Assembly (NCBI GenBank): GCA_034766995.1
Contig: CM068323.1
Location: 17,562,016-17,626,015, forward strand
Length of the DNA: 64,000 bases
DNA from: Acanthacorydalis orientalis
Taxonomy: Eukaryota; Arthropoda; Insecta; Megaloptera; Corydalidae
Direction of reading: 5' to 3'
Shown: in pieces, positions 25,256 to 37,258 of the stretch
Layout of the letters: each line of letters begins with the position of its first letter
Numbering within the stretch: position 1 is the first letter of the stretch
The notes under the pieces: model-generated
Seen by the model: the letters and a program-made list of their open reading frames with translations, nothing else
Told to the model about the DNA's origin: nothing
Database searches by the model: none
Position numbers and translations under genes: made by a program

Positions 25256-25260
25256 ATATA
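25217..25260. repeat. (TA)n(TGTA)n microsatellite
   Basis: TA run ending in TGTA tetranucleotide repeats. Confidence 0.93.
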
Positions 25261-25669
25261 ATCTGAAATAACAAAATATTTGACGTATAACTGAAAACAT
25301 AATTGGACTTTTTTTAATAGAAACACACGTGAAATACATATAGCACTTAAACCATTTTAAATATTGAATTCAGTTCCGAACGATTGTTACGAGACATTAG
25401 TACGTAACGAGCTATTGTTTTTTTTGTGAACACAGCTGGAACTATTTGAAATATCTCCAGATCAGCGGAATTTTAGTTCCGGTGCACTAGCGATAAAGAT
25501 ATTTGACCGGAAAGGTGGAGTTTTATGGTTTGATTCTCAGCATGGCTCTACGTTTTTACTCTTGTTTTGTTTGTGTAAATTGAAATTATATACCCACATA
25601 GTAGAATTGCATGTTCTTCCGATAATATATGACAACAACGATTTATGCTAATGGATTAAATGCATTTAT

Positions 25670-25700
25670 TTATATATATATATATATAAGTTGTGTATGT

Positions 25701-25755
<55 letters not shown>
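25670..25755. repeat. Double (TA)n microsatellite
   Basis: Two TA runs separated by a GT/TACA-rich spacer. Confidence 0.93.
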
Positions 25756-25758
<3 letters not shown>

Positions 25759-25925
25759 ACAAATTGAATTAATAAATGTAAATGAAACGACAAGTCAGTA
25801 ATTATCATCAGTCTAATTATTCAAACAATGTATATTTCAAAGTTATTTAAACTGTAAAATAAATATTTAAATGTCTATAGTAATTTAGCTGGGTGTACAA
25901 ATACTTTATGTATTTAAACAAAATG

Positions 25926-25949
25926 TATATATATATATATATATATATA
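25926..25949. repeat. (TA)n microsatellite
   Basis: Pure TA run of about 24 bp. Confidence 0.9.
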
Positions 25950-27316
25950 GAATATAATAAAACATACATTTAAAAAAGAATATAACGAACTGAAGAAAAT
26001 GTATAAACTGAAAATATTCTATTGAATACACAAATTTACGTATGATACAAATAGGGAACTCGTAATATGATTGTCACTCAAATGTCATTCAAAAAAGTTT
26101 GATAATGGGATGAATATTGACACTGTGAAAAATTGATCGCAGATAAATGTTGCGTATTTAAAATCAATACAAATATAAATTAAGTGCTGTTTATGCAGGA
26201 AAAGTGATTCAGTATATACTTAAAGTATTATCAAAAATATATCTTATTCTCGAAGATATGTTTCTTTACTTAGACAACAAATTTGCATCTGCCTGTAAAA
26301 TATCACTATTCTAACTTCAATGAAACAATACTATCCTTCACATAGAAATAAATCATTTTATTGTAAAACTTTAGCAATATTTTTTTAAATGTATTGCATA
26401 AACAAATCTATTACATATTCAAATCGATTATGTGTCTTTCTTTCTTTTACTTCAACTATCTGAGAGTATGAGTGCTTCTATAAGAATATTTTGAGATATA
26501 TAGTAGGGTACGTTCATAATTCAGGAAAAGTGATCCATAAGCAAGATTTAGATTACTATTTTTTAAAAAGAAACGATCTAAATCAGTACATAATCAGGTA
26601 CAGGTCAATTTAGGTATGTTTCTGTACAGATGTATATTTGATTCATATCTCGGCGTCTTGAAAAATAGATTTAATGAAGGATATAAGAGAATACTTGTAA
26701 GTGTATAAATTTTAAGGAATAATATCTCATCTCTTCATTACTTCATCATTTAAAAAATATATATTCCACTTATTTATACTAACATAAATTTCAAGATAAA
26801 TGAAACTAATAGCAAACTATTTTTTCATTAATTAAAATGATTTTCTATCCATAATTATAATTTTAGATTAGAAATAGTGTACTTTTTTGTCTGATAGAAG
26901 CACTATAGTTTTCAGTCGTACAAAATCTTATATCTTAGTACAATTGCCTTTTTCAGTAAAAGCTTCTGGCAATAGATTGAAACTGGGATTTAGTGAGTTC
27001 AAGGTTTGTTTTCGTGTAAGTTTCTATTTACTGGATTAACTGACGGAAATGTTACTGTTACTTTACTTAAAGTCAATAATAAAGAAAATGGTTAAAGTAA
27101 ATTTAATAAAAATACTTTTTAAATATTTCTGATATTTTTAAATAATAATTAATGATATTTTTCAAATGATGTTTATATATTAAAAAAAATAGAAATGAAA
27201 ATCATAAATAAATATATAAAAATATTTGTTATAAATATAAGAAAAAAATAAGAAAATATATTTTTTTCAATATATAAAACAAAATTAGAAGCATTTGTGC
27301 TAAATAATAGTAAACG

Positions 27317-27318
<2 letters not shown>

Positions 27319-27368
<50 letters not shown>

Positions 27369-27383
27369 GTGTGTGTGTGTATA
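27319..27383. repeat. (TA)n(GT)n microsatellite
   Basis: TA run then a short GT run. Confidence 0.93.
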
Positions 27384-27449
27384 TTTTTTATATTTATGCA
27401 TGCACGATACAGTGTTTCGAAATAAATTAGTAAGATGTTTAAAAACGCA

Positions 27450-28080
27450 TATTTTAACGTGAACCCCAGTTGCGTAGCACTCGTAAAATTTTACGTCCGT
27501 TATCAAAAATAAACAAAATGTCGAGGGTTAACCGTACAATAACAACAACGCTAAACAATTTGTACGTTTAGTTCCGGGCACATAACTCCCAACAAAACGT
27601 GTAAAATTCGCACACACATACAATCCGAAATAAAAAAAAATCCAGCACAGTTGACATCCCTACGCACAAGCAGATAAAAGTGTATTGATGTCGCACGAGT
27701 GCGCCTAAACCAAACTACCCCTACCGCATAAAACGGCGCCTCGTCCCACAACTGTCGACCGGTCGCTTGATTAATACCTACTCGTCGTTCATTTGCAATC
27801 AATGCATAAATATATATTTCTGTGCGTGTAGCGTAACATCAGATCGCCGTCGCGATAATGAGTGTGTTGTAGGAGCGCCGGTCTGCTGTCGGTACTAATT
27901 CGTAATTACGATTACAATTATCGTCATGAATATTTATCCATCAAAGCATCGGAGGTAGAGATATGAAGCTGTTGAAAACCGAAATGGGTTAACTGTATGT
28001 TATCGTTATTTACGATTACGTAAATATCAAGTTGTGGAATTGATAATTTCGTACGGTCGAGTGGCACTGCAATACGTTGC
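27450..28080. other. GC-richer intronic island
   Basis: An 83-codon open frame on the minus strand (27551-27802) has no recognisable domain and no splice context that fits the gene. The interval reads as non-coding, possibly regulatory. Confidence 0.3.
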
Positions 28081-28638
28081 CTATGTTAAAAATAAATTAC
28101 ACGTCAATTTGTTTACTAAAACAATGTCATTCAATCGAAGCCCTATACGACCCCTTTTGTTTATTTTCTTAATCAAATTTCACACCTGTACAGATACTCT
28201 ATTACTCATTTTTTATTTTTATACCAAAACTAACAAACTTATCTTTAATATATTTCCATAACCTTTCAGTTTTGTTCCTTTCAATTGTATTAAATATGTT
28301 CTTCACACTGATAAAGCTTTCTTCAATAATTTTCAATTGATACTCATTATTTGTTCCTTTACACTAAATTAAAAAAATATATCTTGTTCAATTCTTACAC
28401 ACAGCACATAACCCATCTGTTAATATTTTCAAATGTATTATCTTTTATTTTAGATTGGTAGGAAAATAATTGCGGTTTTTGTTTTATGAATTCTAACCTT
28501 ACATTTTTTTAATGAAAGTGTCATTTCATCGCATTTATGTTAATATCATTTTAAAGTACATTTTTCAATCTGTGTTTTGGTAACATCGGCTTTGATTTTA
28601 TTATTAATTTTGCTTCAAATAAGGCTATTGAATTAAAG

Positions 28639-28975
28639 ATGGAAAAGAAGCAAATAAGAGTAATTTTTTGTATGAGTTCAAAACGGGTAGTAAATCAGCA
28701 GAAATTGCTCGTAAACCAAACGATGCTATTGGTGTGGCTACTGTTAAAAAACATACAGTGTAATGGTGGTTCCAAAAATTTCTTGCTAGGAATGAGAGTC
28801 TTGAAGATGAAGAAGGTCACGGGCATCCTCTTCAGTTCATAACGACCAACTGAAATTATTAATTGAATCAGAACCAAGCACAACAATTCGAGAGCTTGCA
28901 CAAAAGCTAGGCGCTAGTCATCCAACAGTTCTGGACCACTTAAAACACTTAAAATTTGAAAGTCGTAAATCGCAA
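28639..28975 (+). pseudogene. Decayed mariner transposase, N-terminal part
   Basis: Translation across three frames gives MEKKQIRVIF, then YEFKTGSKSAEIAR, WWFQKF and NESLEDEEGHGHP, then LIESEPSTTIRELAQKLGAS and HPTVLDHLKHL. These match the two helix-turn-helix halves of mariner DNA-binding domains in order. The copy is dead: there is a frameshift near 28668, an in-frame TAA at 28761-28763 and a second frameshift near 28840. The catalytic half is absent; a (TA)n tract follows at 29263. No terminal inverted repeats were recognised. Confidence 0.85.
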
Positions 28976-29260
28976 TTATTTTTCTACCAATCTAATATAT
29001 TCTCCTCACTCGAAATTCGCTATGATTTTATTTATCATCGTTACATATTTTTATGTAAAAAACGCGTTTTCCATAGTAGATATTTAGCATTTATATATTT
29101 TGATCTCTTTAATATTCTCCCTAAATATAATATCGTTCTATCATACTAATTGCTTTACATCGAAAATTTGCAATAAACTGTTTAAATAAAAGTGTTTTAG
29201 AAAAATTTAAAAAGGTTTTCTAAAAAATCTATATTTTTCAATTGTGACTTTTTTATGGGA

Positions 29261-29262
<2 letters not shown>

Positions 29263-29325
<63 letters not shown>

Positions 29326-29327
29326 TC
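29263..29327. repeat. (AT)n microsatellite, about 65 bp
   Basis: It lies about 290 bp after the mariner N-terminal remnant and ends in an ACACAT variant. Confidence 0.95.
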
Positions 29328-30379
29328 TAATATTAGGATTTATAAATCAACTAGTTTAATTATGCAAACAATTATTATAATTTTGATATATGATGAAAAA
29401 CTAAATGAATACAAGTTCAAAATGAATCAGTACATTAAATACCCATTTGCATATTATGCACTTTATGACGAATGAAATAAAAATTTGTTATAAATTTATT
29501 GTTAAAAATCATATAGATACAAAATTAACTATTTGAATGTATTTTGAAGCTTTGAATTGTATGTTAACTGAAATTATATGAATATTCAATGAGTTATATA
29601 AATATTTTTAATCGAATATTTTATCTGAAATAGCAGATTAAAAAATAGAATTGTATTCATATAAAAAACAGAGTTACATATTTTAAACAATTTTTTTGTT
29701 AATGTCGTTTAGATGATTAAACCTTCTGTAGTTAATTTTTTTGCATACATGTATTTTAGAAATAATATTTGATAATGTGTTTAAGAATATTTTATGAAAA
29801 GTGTTAAGATAAATGTAATTAAAAATGTTGTTAAAGGGATTTAAATAAAATTACAAATAAAAGATTAACAATTTAATATTTGACTTAAATGTAATTTAGT
29901 AAATGTATGACTTTTTTAAACTTTTCGATGATGAACAATAATTATTTAACTTATATAACAAATATTCTTGTATTTTTTCAAGCTAGGAGTTTAGCGTGAT
30001 CATTTTCCCTGTAAAATAATTGTTTGATACTGATTCAATTTTTTTTACTGTCAAATTGATAAGATAGTATCAAATAAATTATGATAAGTAGAAGATTTTT
30101 TCTATATTTTTAATATTAATGTATATTCTGTCCAATTTGTTAAATTTATTAAATATATTTTGTATGAATTTAAATGTCAAGAAAAAGTAACTATATGTTT
30201 AGAATCGACTGAAAATAACACATAAAGTTTGTAATTTAAAAGATGAGTGATTTCACATAGTTGCGTGATTATATTTAAGTTGTCGCAAATAAAAAAAGCA
30301 AAAGTAATTTCTTCTACGATTTAACTTTTATTTAATTTGTCATTTTTTTATTTGACTTTCCGAGTTGTTTTTCTCGAGT

Positions 30380-30870
30380 AGCTCATTTTTTGTAAACAGC
30401 GTTTAAACGAATCGCGACCATTAATTTAACATCTGTTGACTTATACCATTCTAGTTTTCAACTGCTCGTGTTTTGTTGTGATCGTTTCACTTGGCGTGCA
30501 CCGCGTCGTCCGGGACTTCAAAACCCGGCACGGTGTGCGCGATTCAATTATGTACAAGGCGTAACGCGCGGTTCAAAATCTACGCGTTAATTGTGGCAGC
30601 TGTCGGTGAAGTTTGTTCAATATACAACGAGGCGTTGACGTGTGTTGTTGTGATGTGAAAAAGTAAATGAACGCGAATTATGATTGAAACGGAATGTTAT
30701 TTACTTTCGTCACAAGCAATAACGTTCGAGTAAGTGTATTTTACCTTTACTTAACGCCCATGTAATTTTTCACGAAAACGCGTATTTAACTTAACATTAT
30801 CAACGCGTTACTGTAAAGGTTCGTTCGTACGTAGACTAATCTCGTTGTTCCCAAAGTTTGAATCTCATGA
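30380..30870. other. GC-richer intronic island with a hairpin
   Basis: This 490-nt interval, richer in GC and CpG than its surroundings, lacks microsatellites and long open frames. It contains the 30494-30540 hairpin and a CAGCTG E-box near 30598. It is a candidate enhancer or non-coding RNA exon. Confidence 0.35.
30494..30540 (+). repeat. Imperfect GC-rich hairpin
   Basis: Arms GCGTGCACCG and CGGTGTGCGC pair over 10 bp if two G-U wobbles are allowed. Inside, CCGGG and CCCGG form a second stem with a 9-nt loop. An asymmetric internal loop separates the stems. As wobble pairs it works only in plus-strand RNA, opposite to the gene. Confidence 0.5.
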
Positions 30871-31555
30871 GACACACTTGCCAAACTGAAAATGTCATGC
30901 TCTCTAACTTAAATTTATAAACAGGTTACACCTACATACGCAGACACACATATAAATGTATACCAAACGTAAATTCTTTATATTTAAATATCTGCGTATT
31001 AGATTTTAAGAAATAGAGACACATTGCTACATAAATTATATCAGTTAAAATAAATACATTTCAACTCTTTCACATCCACAAGTTTCATTCGAAAACTAAA
31101 CAAAAATCAGTTTAAATATCTAAACACATTTTTCTGTAAAAAATCTATTGTTTGTATTTATTTAAAAAAAAATATGTTTTATTTTTAAATGCAAATACCT
31201 TTTATATTCATTTAGTTGATCGACCTTTTTATTTTATATCGAATTCAGTTTTTCATCTACGAGTAAATATATATTTAAGTATTAAAATACAAATACAAAA
31301 TATTTTAAATAAGAATTTACATTTCAATGTTATTAATTCTATTTATTTATTTAGTATAAATAAATGGTAACTATTAAACTAACAAAAATAAATTGAAAGA
31401 AGACATTAAATAAAAAAGTTTGTCGTAAAAAATCTACAAAGTTGCTGTAAAATTTTTGTTGAATAACTTTGACATTTGTCAATCTGAAAATGTCACCTTC
31501 ATGAGCAAGTTTTAACTCATCGTTGTATGAATAGTTTACAGAGTACATATTCTTT

Positions 31556-31558
<3 letters not shown>

Positions 31559-31602
<44 letters not shown>
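31559..31602. repeat. (AT)n microsatellite
   Basis: Pure AT run of about 40 bp with an ACAT end. Confidence 0.95.
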
Positions 31603-32218
31603 CCATGCTATACAAAATAAAGTAGAACAAATCGAAAAATATAATTTTTCAAGAGAGAAATTTAAATATTGTTTGTTTTTCAAAAATAAAATGAACTCGT
31701 CAAATTTATTAACTTGTATATTATTTTAAAATTGTATAATAACCCTTATATCGTTTTTGTATATAAAAATATAGTGTGGAAGATATTTTATAGAGTTAAA
31801 TCACAAAACATTTTTTTTATTTTTTTTACTTTTATTATAAATTGTATATGTATATACATATACATTAATTATAATAAGATAAAAATAACTTTATTTCTTT
31901 ATTAAATGTGTATATCTCTCGTTTTGAAATAATTTATTTTTTTTAAAATTGTACCAAATTTTAATTAAAACGTAAATTTCAAATAATCATATAAATGTAT
32001 TGAACTCGTACATGTAACTTTGAGTAAATGTATTCAGATATAATTTTTAATTACTAAACATATTGGTTTTGAAATTTTCCGAGAATGTATTATAAAATAA
32101 TTCAAGTTTGAATGTTTTAAAATTCATCAGTTTTATTCAATATCACTAATTACATCATTTATTTCAATACTAAATAATCTGTATATCTCTAGTCTTTTTA
32201 TATGTATTTTTTAAATGA

Positions 32219-32257
32219 ATATATATATATATATATATTTATATATCTATCTATCTA

Positions 32258-32298
<41 letters not shown>

Positions 32299-32302
32299 AT
32301 GT
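32219..32302. repeat. Compound (AT)n(CTAT)n microsatellite
   Basis: AT runs flank CTAT tetranucleotide repeats. Confidence 0.93.
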
Positions 32303-32949
32303 ATTTGATTTGAAAAATTACAAGTATTTATTTTTTGAGAACTAATTGAAATGTGTATATATGTATTATTGTGTAAAATTGTTGTACTGTTAAATAGTTC
32401 AAGAATATTTTGAAAGTAGATTCTCTTTTTATTGTAATATGAAATTGATCAAAGATCTTATTATTGTTAATTTATTTTATATTAGATTTATTATATATAT
32501 ATATGTAATAAATCTATACTCGAATATATATACTCGATTTTATTTAAATTATAGTTTAACATACTATATTTTGAATGTGTTGATTCAACAAGATGCTTTT
32601 ATTTATGATTCAATAATCACAAATTTTATATTTTATTAAGTATTTAATATATACTAAAACTTTATTTGGGTCGAAGTGTATTCAAGTCGATAGTCATTCA
32701 AAATAAATAACCATTTGTGAAGTTTCAACTTTATGATAATAAAATGAAATAATTTATATATAGGATGCATAAAGGAAAAAACCATCGTTTTTCCTCCTTA
32801 GTCTACTTCCACTACATTAAAATTTGAAAAATGAAAAATCAATGTTACCCACTTTGATTATAAACTCATTTTCGGGGAAGTATTTATGCGCATATTCATA
32901 AAAAAAAGTTTAAAACGTGTATGTGTGTGTGTGTGTGTGTATTGCAAGA

Positions 32950-33480
32950 CTGAGAAAGACTGTGTGTGTGCGTGTACGTTGTTTCGCGAAGTCCGCGTAT
33001 GAACGTGTCCACTCTGCCGGAAAAAAATAATATGCTAAGCGAGCTCGACGGCCGCATACGTCATGTTTCACGCACTAATAGAATGATAAGGGTCCGAATG
33101 GGCCGAGTAGAATGAGGACCGAGGATGCAGGATAATCATTTTACGAGTCGGTCGACGCGAATAACGAAAAGTTGGCTGCTTGGCAAAACTCCTCGTATCG
33201 TATCATCGGCAGATATGCAAGCGCCACCCTCTTCTATACGTAGTCGATGATTCATACATTCGACTTATACTACTTTTAAATGGTTCCCGATAAGAATTAT
33301 CTACGTAAAGCTGGCTGCTTCCTTTTTATTGACGCGCAGAAACGTTGCCGTCAGCCAACAACGCAGACAAGTTACGATGTTAGCGCCTCATTCTAACCGC
33401 ACTCGTCAACTTTATAAGCTCACATTATTCCCTCGCAGTGGCGTTACAGTGAGATAGTTTCCGAGACGACGATTGTTCAG
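32950..33480. other. GC-richer intronic island with GATA-type cores
   Basis: This interval contains few simple repeats and several GATAAG or GATAAT cores (for example in AATGATAAGG and CCCGATAAGA), plus TTTTATTG. No coding potential is recognised. It is a candidate regulatory element of the long intron. Confidence 0.3.
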
Positions 33481-34713
33481 CGATTACAGTGTTAATTGTT
33501 ACATTTAACACGTGATAAAGTAATAGTAGTTCAAACTTTGGCGATAATTTAATAAACGTACTTAGGCAGTGGTGTTTAAACTTTTCATATAATACCAAAC
33601 AAACATCCGGGTTAGAAAATAAAAAAAATCAGTCTCCTCGTTCTAACTAATCGCTAAATTACCAGTTCAGCATCACAATATATCTTTATCTTTTAGTTAA
33701 TAATCACAAATATCCCTTGGACATTTCAAGTTAAGTTTTTACTTGAGTAGTTAAATGTAAATATATACCAAGATATAAAGATATCAATAATGTCTTCACA
33801 ATCTTAGCTACAAAATAGCAACAATACTTTAAAATTTATATTATCTTCTTTTTTCACACTTATATCTTTTTTTTCGACTAGAGATCTCAAAGTAAACATT
33901 TTATTGAAATGGGTATATATTTTTTTATACGATATTTAATTAAATTTATAAAAATAAACATATTATTTAAATTTTAATATTGTGATTTAAATCATTTTTT
34001 TGATTAATTAATATACAAATTATTACTTAATCGTTATATTTTGTACTCATTTCTTATTTATATAATATTTCTACATTTTATTTACACTGATAATCGAAAC
34101 ATGTGAACAAGCATTATTTTATAAATGTAAAAAGGATTTGTGCACAGTCGTTTTTCTATTATTGATTATTTCTGTACATCTAAATATAGACGCCACTGCT
34201 TGCAAATAAAACTTTAATGCTTTTTTCTCCTCGACAGGTGGACCTAGTTCAACCCAACTTGTTTAAATCCACCTTGAACTGACAAACAAGAGCCCACATT
34301 AGTTATATTGCACATTATGATGGTCTTTATACCAAACGAGTAGTCTGTTTTATCTTGTGCGAAAATATATCGAAACCTAGCCAAAAAGAACAAATATAGT
34401 CTCACTGTACACGATGATTTATACATGAGCCCGTATTTGACTTTGTTAGTGAAGCATTAATTTTTAACTCTGCTCGTACAAAATAAATTATTAATCCGAC
34501 GACACATTTTGACATATAAATTTTCACTGAACATTTTAAAACGTAAACATTGATTTATATAAACAAATACGATAATAGTATTATAAACATAAATGTACAG
34601 GTATACAAATTTTAAACGTAGTTTGAGTAACAGTGATCTACTCTAGATGTTCAGATAAAAAGATTTAAGAAGAAATAAATAAATTGTATTTTTTTATGAA
34701 ACTATACAGCTAT

Positions 34714-34737
34714 TATATATATATATATATATGTATA

Positions 34738-34770
<33 letters not shown>

Positions 34771-34802
34771 GTATATGTAGATATATATATATATATATAT
34801 AT
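34714..34802. repeat. Compound (AT)n(GT)n microsatellite
   Basis: Three AT runs broken by GTATATGTG-type segments. Confidence 0.93.
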
Positions 34803-35098
34803 GTAACTTGATAGTTTATATTGTATTTATTATTTCACAATATTTCAAATCAAAACATTATTCATTCGTTTCACAAATAAGGTTAAAGTTCAGGATGGTA
34901 TTATACGATACTGAAGGTTTTTTTTTATTATATTAAAAAATATTTTATATATTCTGGATTTTCGTGAATTTCTGTACAGATAAAGTACATTATATTGTAT
35001 TCAAAAAAATAATTTTCATTTTATCAAAATATAATTACCTGAATATGTTTAAATAAATCTGAATTGTTTAATAATACATTACATCAAATATTAAAAAT

Positions 35099-35126
35099 TG
35101 TGTTCATATTTTTTAATATGAACACA
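35099..35126. repeat. Perfect 12-bp inverted repeat, T4 loop
   Basis: TGTGTTCATATT, TTTT, then the exact reverse complement. It lies inside the giant intron. Confidence 0.9.
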
Positions 35127-35424
35127 TTCATATTAGAAAGATCATCTTGACAACTCTATAATAAAAATATTTTTTTATTTGTATAAAAACTGAATCGCTT
35201 AGATAATATATTCTATTATTACAGAAGTTTTTTTTAAAAAAAATACTGATTGTAAAATATTCTATATAACTCAACTTTTTAAAATGGTAAGTTTTTACTA
35301 GTAGCATAAAAATTATTTACGTTCGAATAAGTCGATGTATTTGATATAGATTTGTTGTTTGTAGACAGAATCGATATTAAATTTGCTGTTTTCTTCAAAT
35401 CAGCAACGATTCTTGAACAATATA

Positions 35425-35528
<104 letters not shown>

Positions 35529-36337
35529 AAGATTTAAAAGCCAGTTAACAAAATTCTTTTAAGCAAGCGATTTCGTATCAGTCGTCTTATGGTAGTTATT
35601 TTTTTCTGGTGCTATTCTTGCAGCTCGTAGTTGAACCATCCATTATTTTTTTGGTGGTCACACTTATGCTGCAGGGTTTACAGTTCATGGTAATCTTCAC
35701 AATCCTGTTATATGCTATTTCGTGTGTCTATTTTTACCTCATACGATTTTTCTTTTATCCTTTCGTCTATATCTGTACTTTGATTTCATTCCTTTATTTT
35801 ATTTTATAATTAAAATACTGTTATATTTTACAGTATTGTTATATAGTTTGTTTAAGAAACTTTTTTATGTTTAGTATTCTATAAAATATAAATTATTTAG
35901 AAAAGTAAGGATGAAAGTATATTGAAATTTAAGCATCATTTGTGTATAGTTTTAAATAATATTTTTTATAAATAAATAAGGATAAGGAGACAGTCTCTAA
36001 AAGGATATAGGAGATATGTGCATCATATACATTTATTGATAGATTACCCTGAGCTTAAGAAAAAAAGGAAATCAACTATTTGTTGAGAACGATATTTATA
36101 ATTTTTACTAAGTCAATATAAACATTTCATAGCTTAAATTTCAATTCTATATCTATTCTGTTGTCAATTTTGTTTATTCTTAATAACATACTCGTAAATG
36201 AATACTTGCATGATTATAAGTATTCAACATGATTCTAAACCACAAATATCTTTCTATCTTAGAAGATTATAACAATTAATGTTGGTTCATGTATACTTAA
36301 GAAATAATATAAGATTAACGTTTCATGTCTCGCAGTA

Positions 36338-36366
36338 AATCGATAAATAAGATTTATTTATCGATT
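36338..36366. repeat. Perfect 13-bp inverted repeat, 3-nt loop
   Basis: AATCGATAAATAA, GAT, then its exact reverse complement. It lies inside the giant intron. Confidence 0.9.
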
Positions 36367-36718
36367 GTTATTTTTAATTGTTCTGTTTCTTGTTTATGTA
36401 TTTAGGTAGAAAATTTATTACATTTATATACATTATTAGAAAACTAATTGATACTTTTTTAGTTAATCTATGTATTAAAATTTTCTGAAAAATTTTTACT
36501 AACGTATAACATTTAATAAAAATTGAATATTTCCACGAATACATTTCATTTTTAAAATATGAAATGTTAACTATTAAAAGATCGATTTAAGAATTTTATT
36601 ACTAAATAATATTTTTTTTAGATTTCAAATATTTTATTACTTTCATAAATTAATCTTTAGATGTGTCTAAAACAGAATTCTTTCATTTTTATTATTATTT
36701 TTATGTTTCTAAAAGTTC

Positions 36719-36760
36719 GAATATATATATATATATATATTCCCACACGCATATACACAA

Positions 36761-36802
<42 letters not shown>
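36719..36802. repeat. Two (AT)n runs around a CACACGC spacer
   Basis: Runs of about 22 and 39 bp flank a short non-repeat spacer. Confidence 0.92.
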
Positions 36803-36805
<3 letters not shown>

Positions 36806-37081
36806 TTAAAAACTGATCAAAACATACACTGTACATTCTTATATATTGATTTCAAATATATAAACGCTGCTTGCAGTTATTAAGTCAGCATAGAATATGA
36901 ATAATACAAACCGAACAATAATTTCAAAAAGAGCGAACGAATAACAAACAGTACGGTTTTTAAAGTAAAGAAACCATTCAATCGGAAGAATTGGCTATAT
37001 TAATTATACTCGACGCAAATAATATTTTTTCCATTTCGTTCGAAAAATGCAATATTTTTTCTGTAAATGGAATATTGACTA

Positions 37082-37181
37082 AATATATATATATATATAT
37101 ACATATAGATATATATATATATATGTATATATTTATATATGTACATATATATAAATATGTATACATATATATGTATATATC

Positions 37182-37247
<66 letters not shown>

Positions 37248-37258
37248 GTATATATAAA
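37082..37258. repeat. 177-bp decorated (TA)n tract with imperfect palindrome
   Basis: This is the longest simple repeat here. The interrupting bases (ACATATAG, TATTTATA, then TATAAATA, CTATATGT) are mirrored around a GTAC centre at 37141-37144, making an imperfect palindrome of about 90 bp with a 4-nt offset. Confidence 0.9.
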
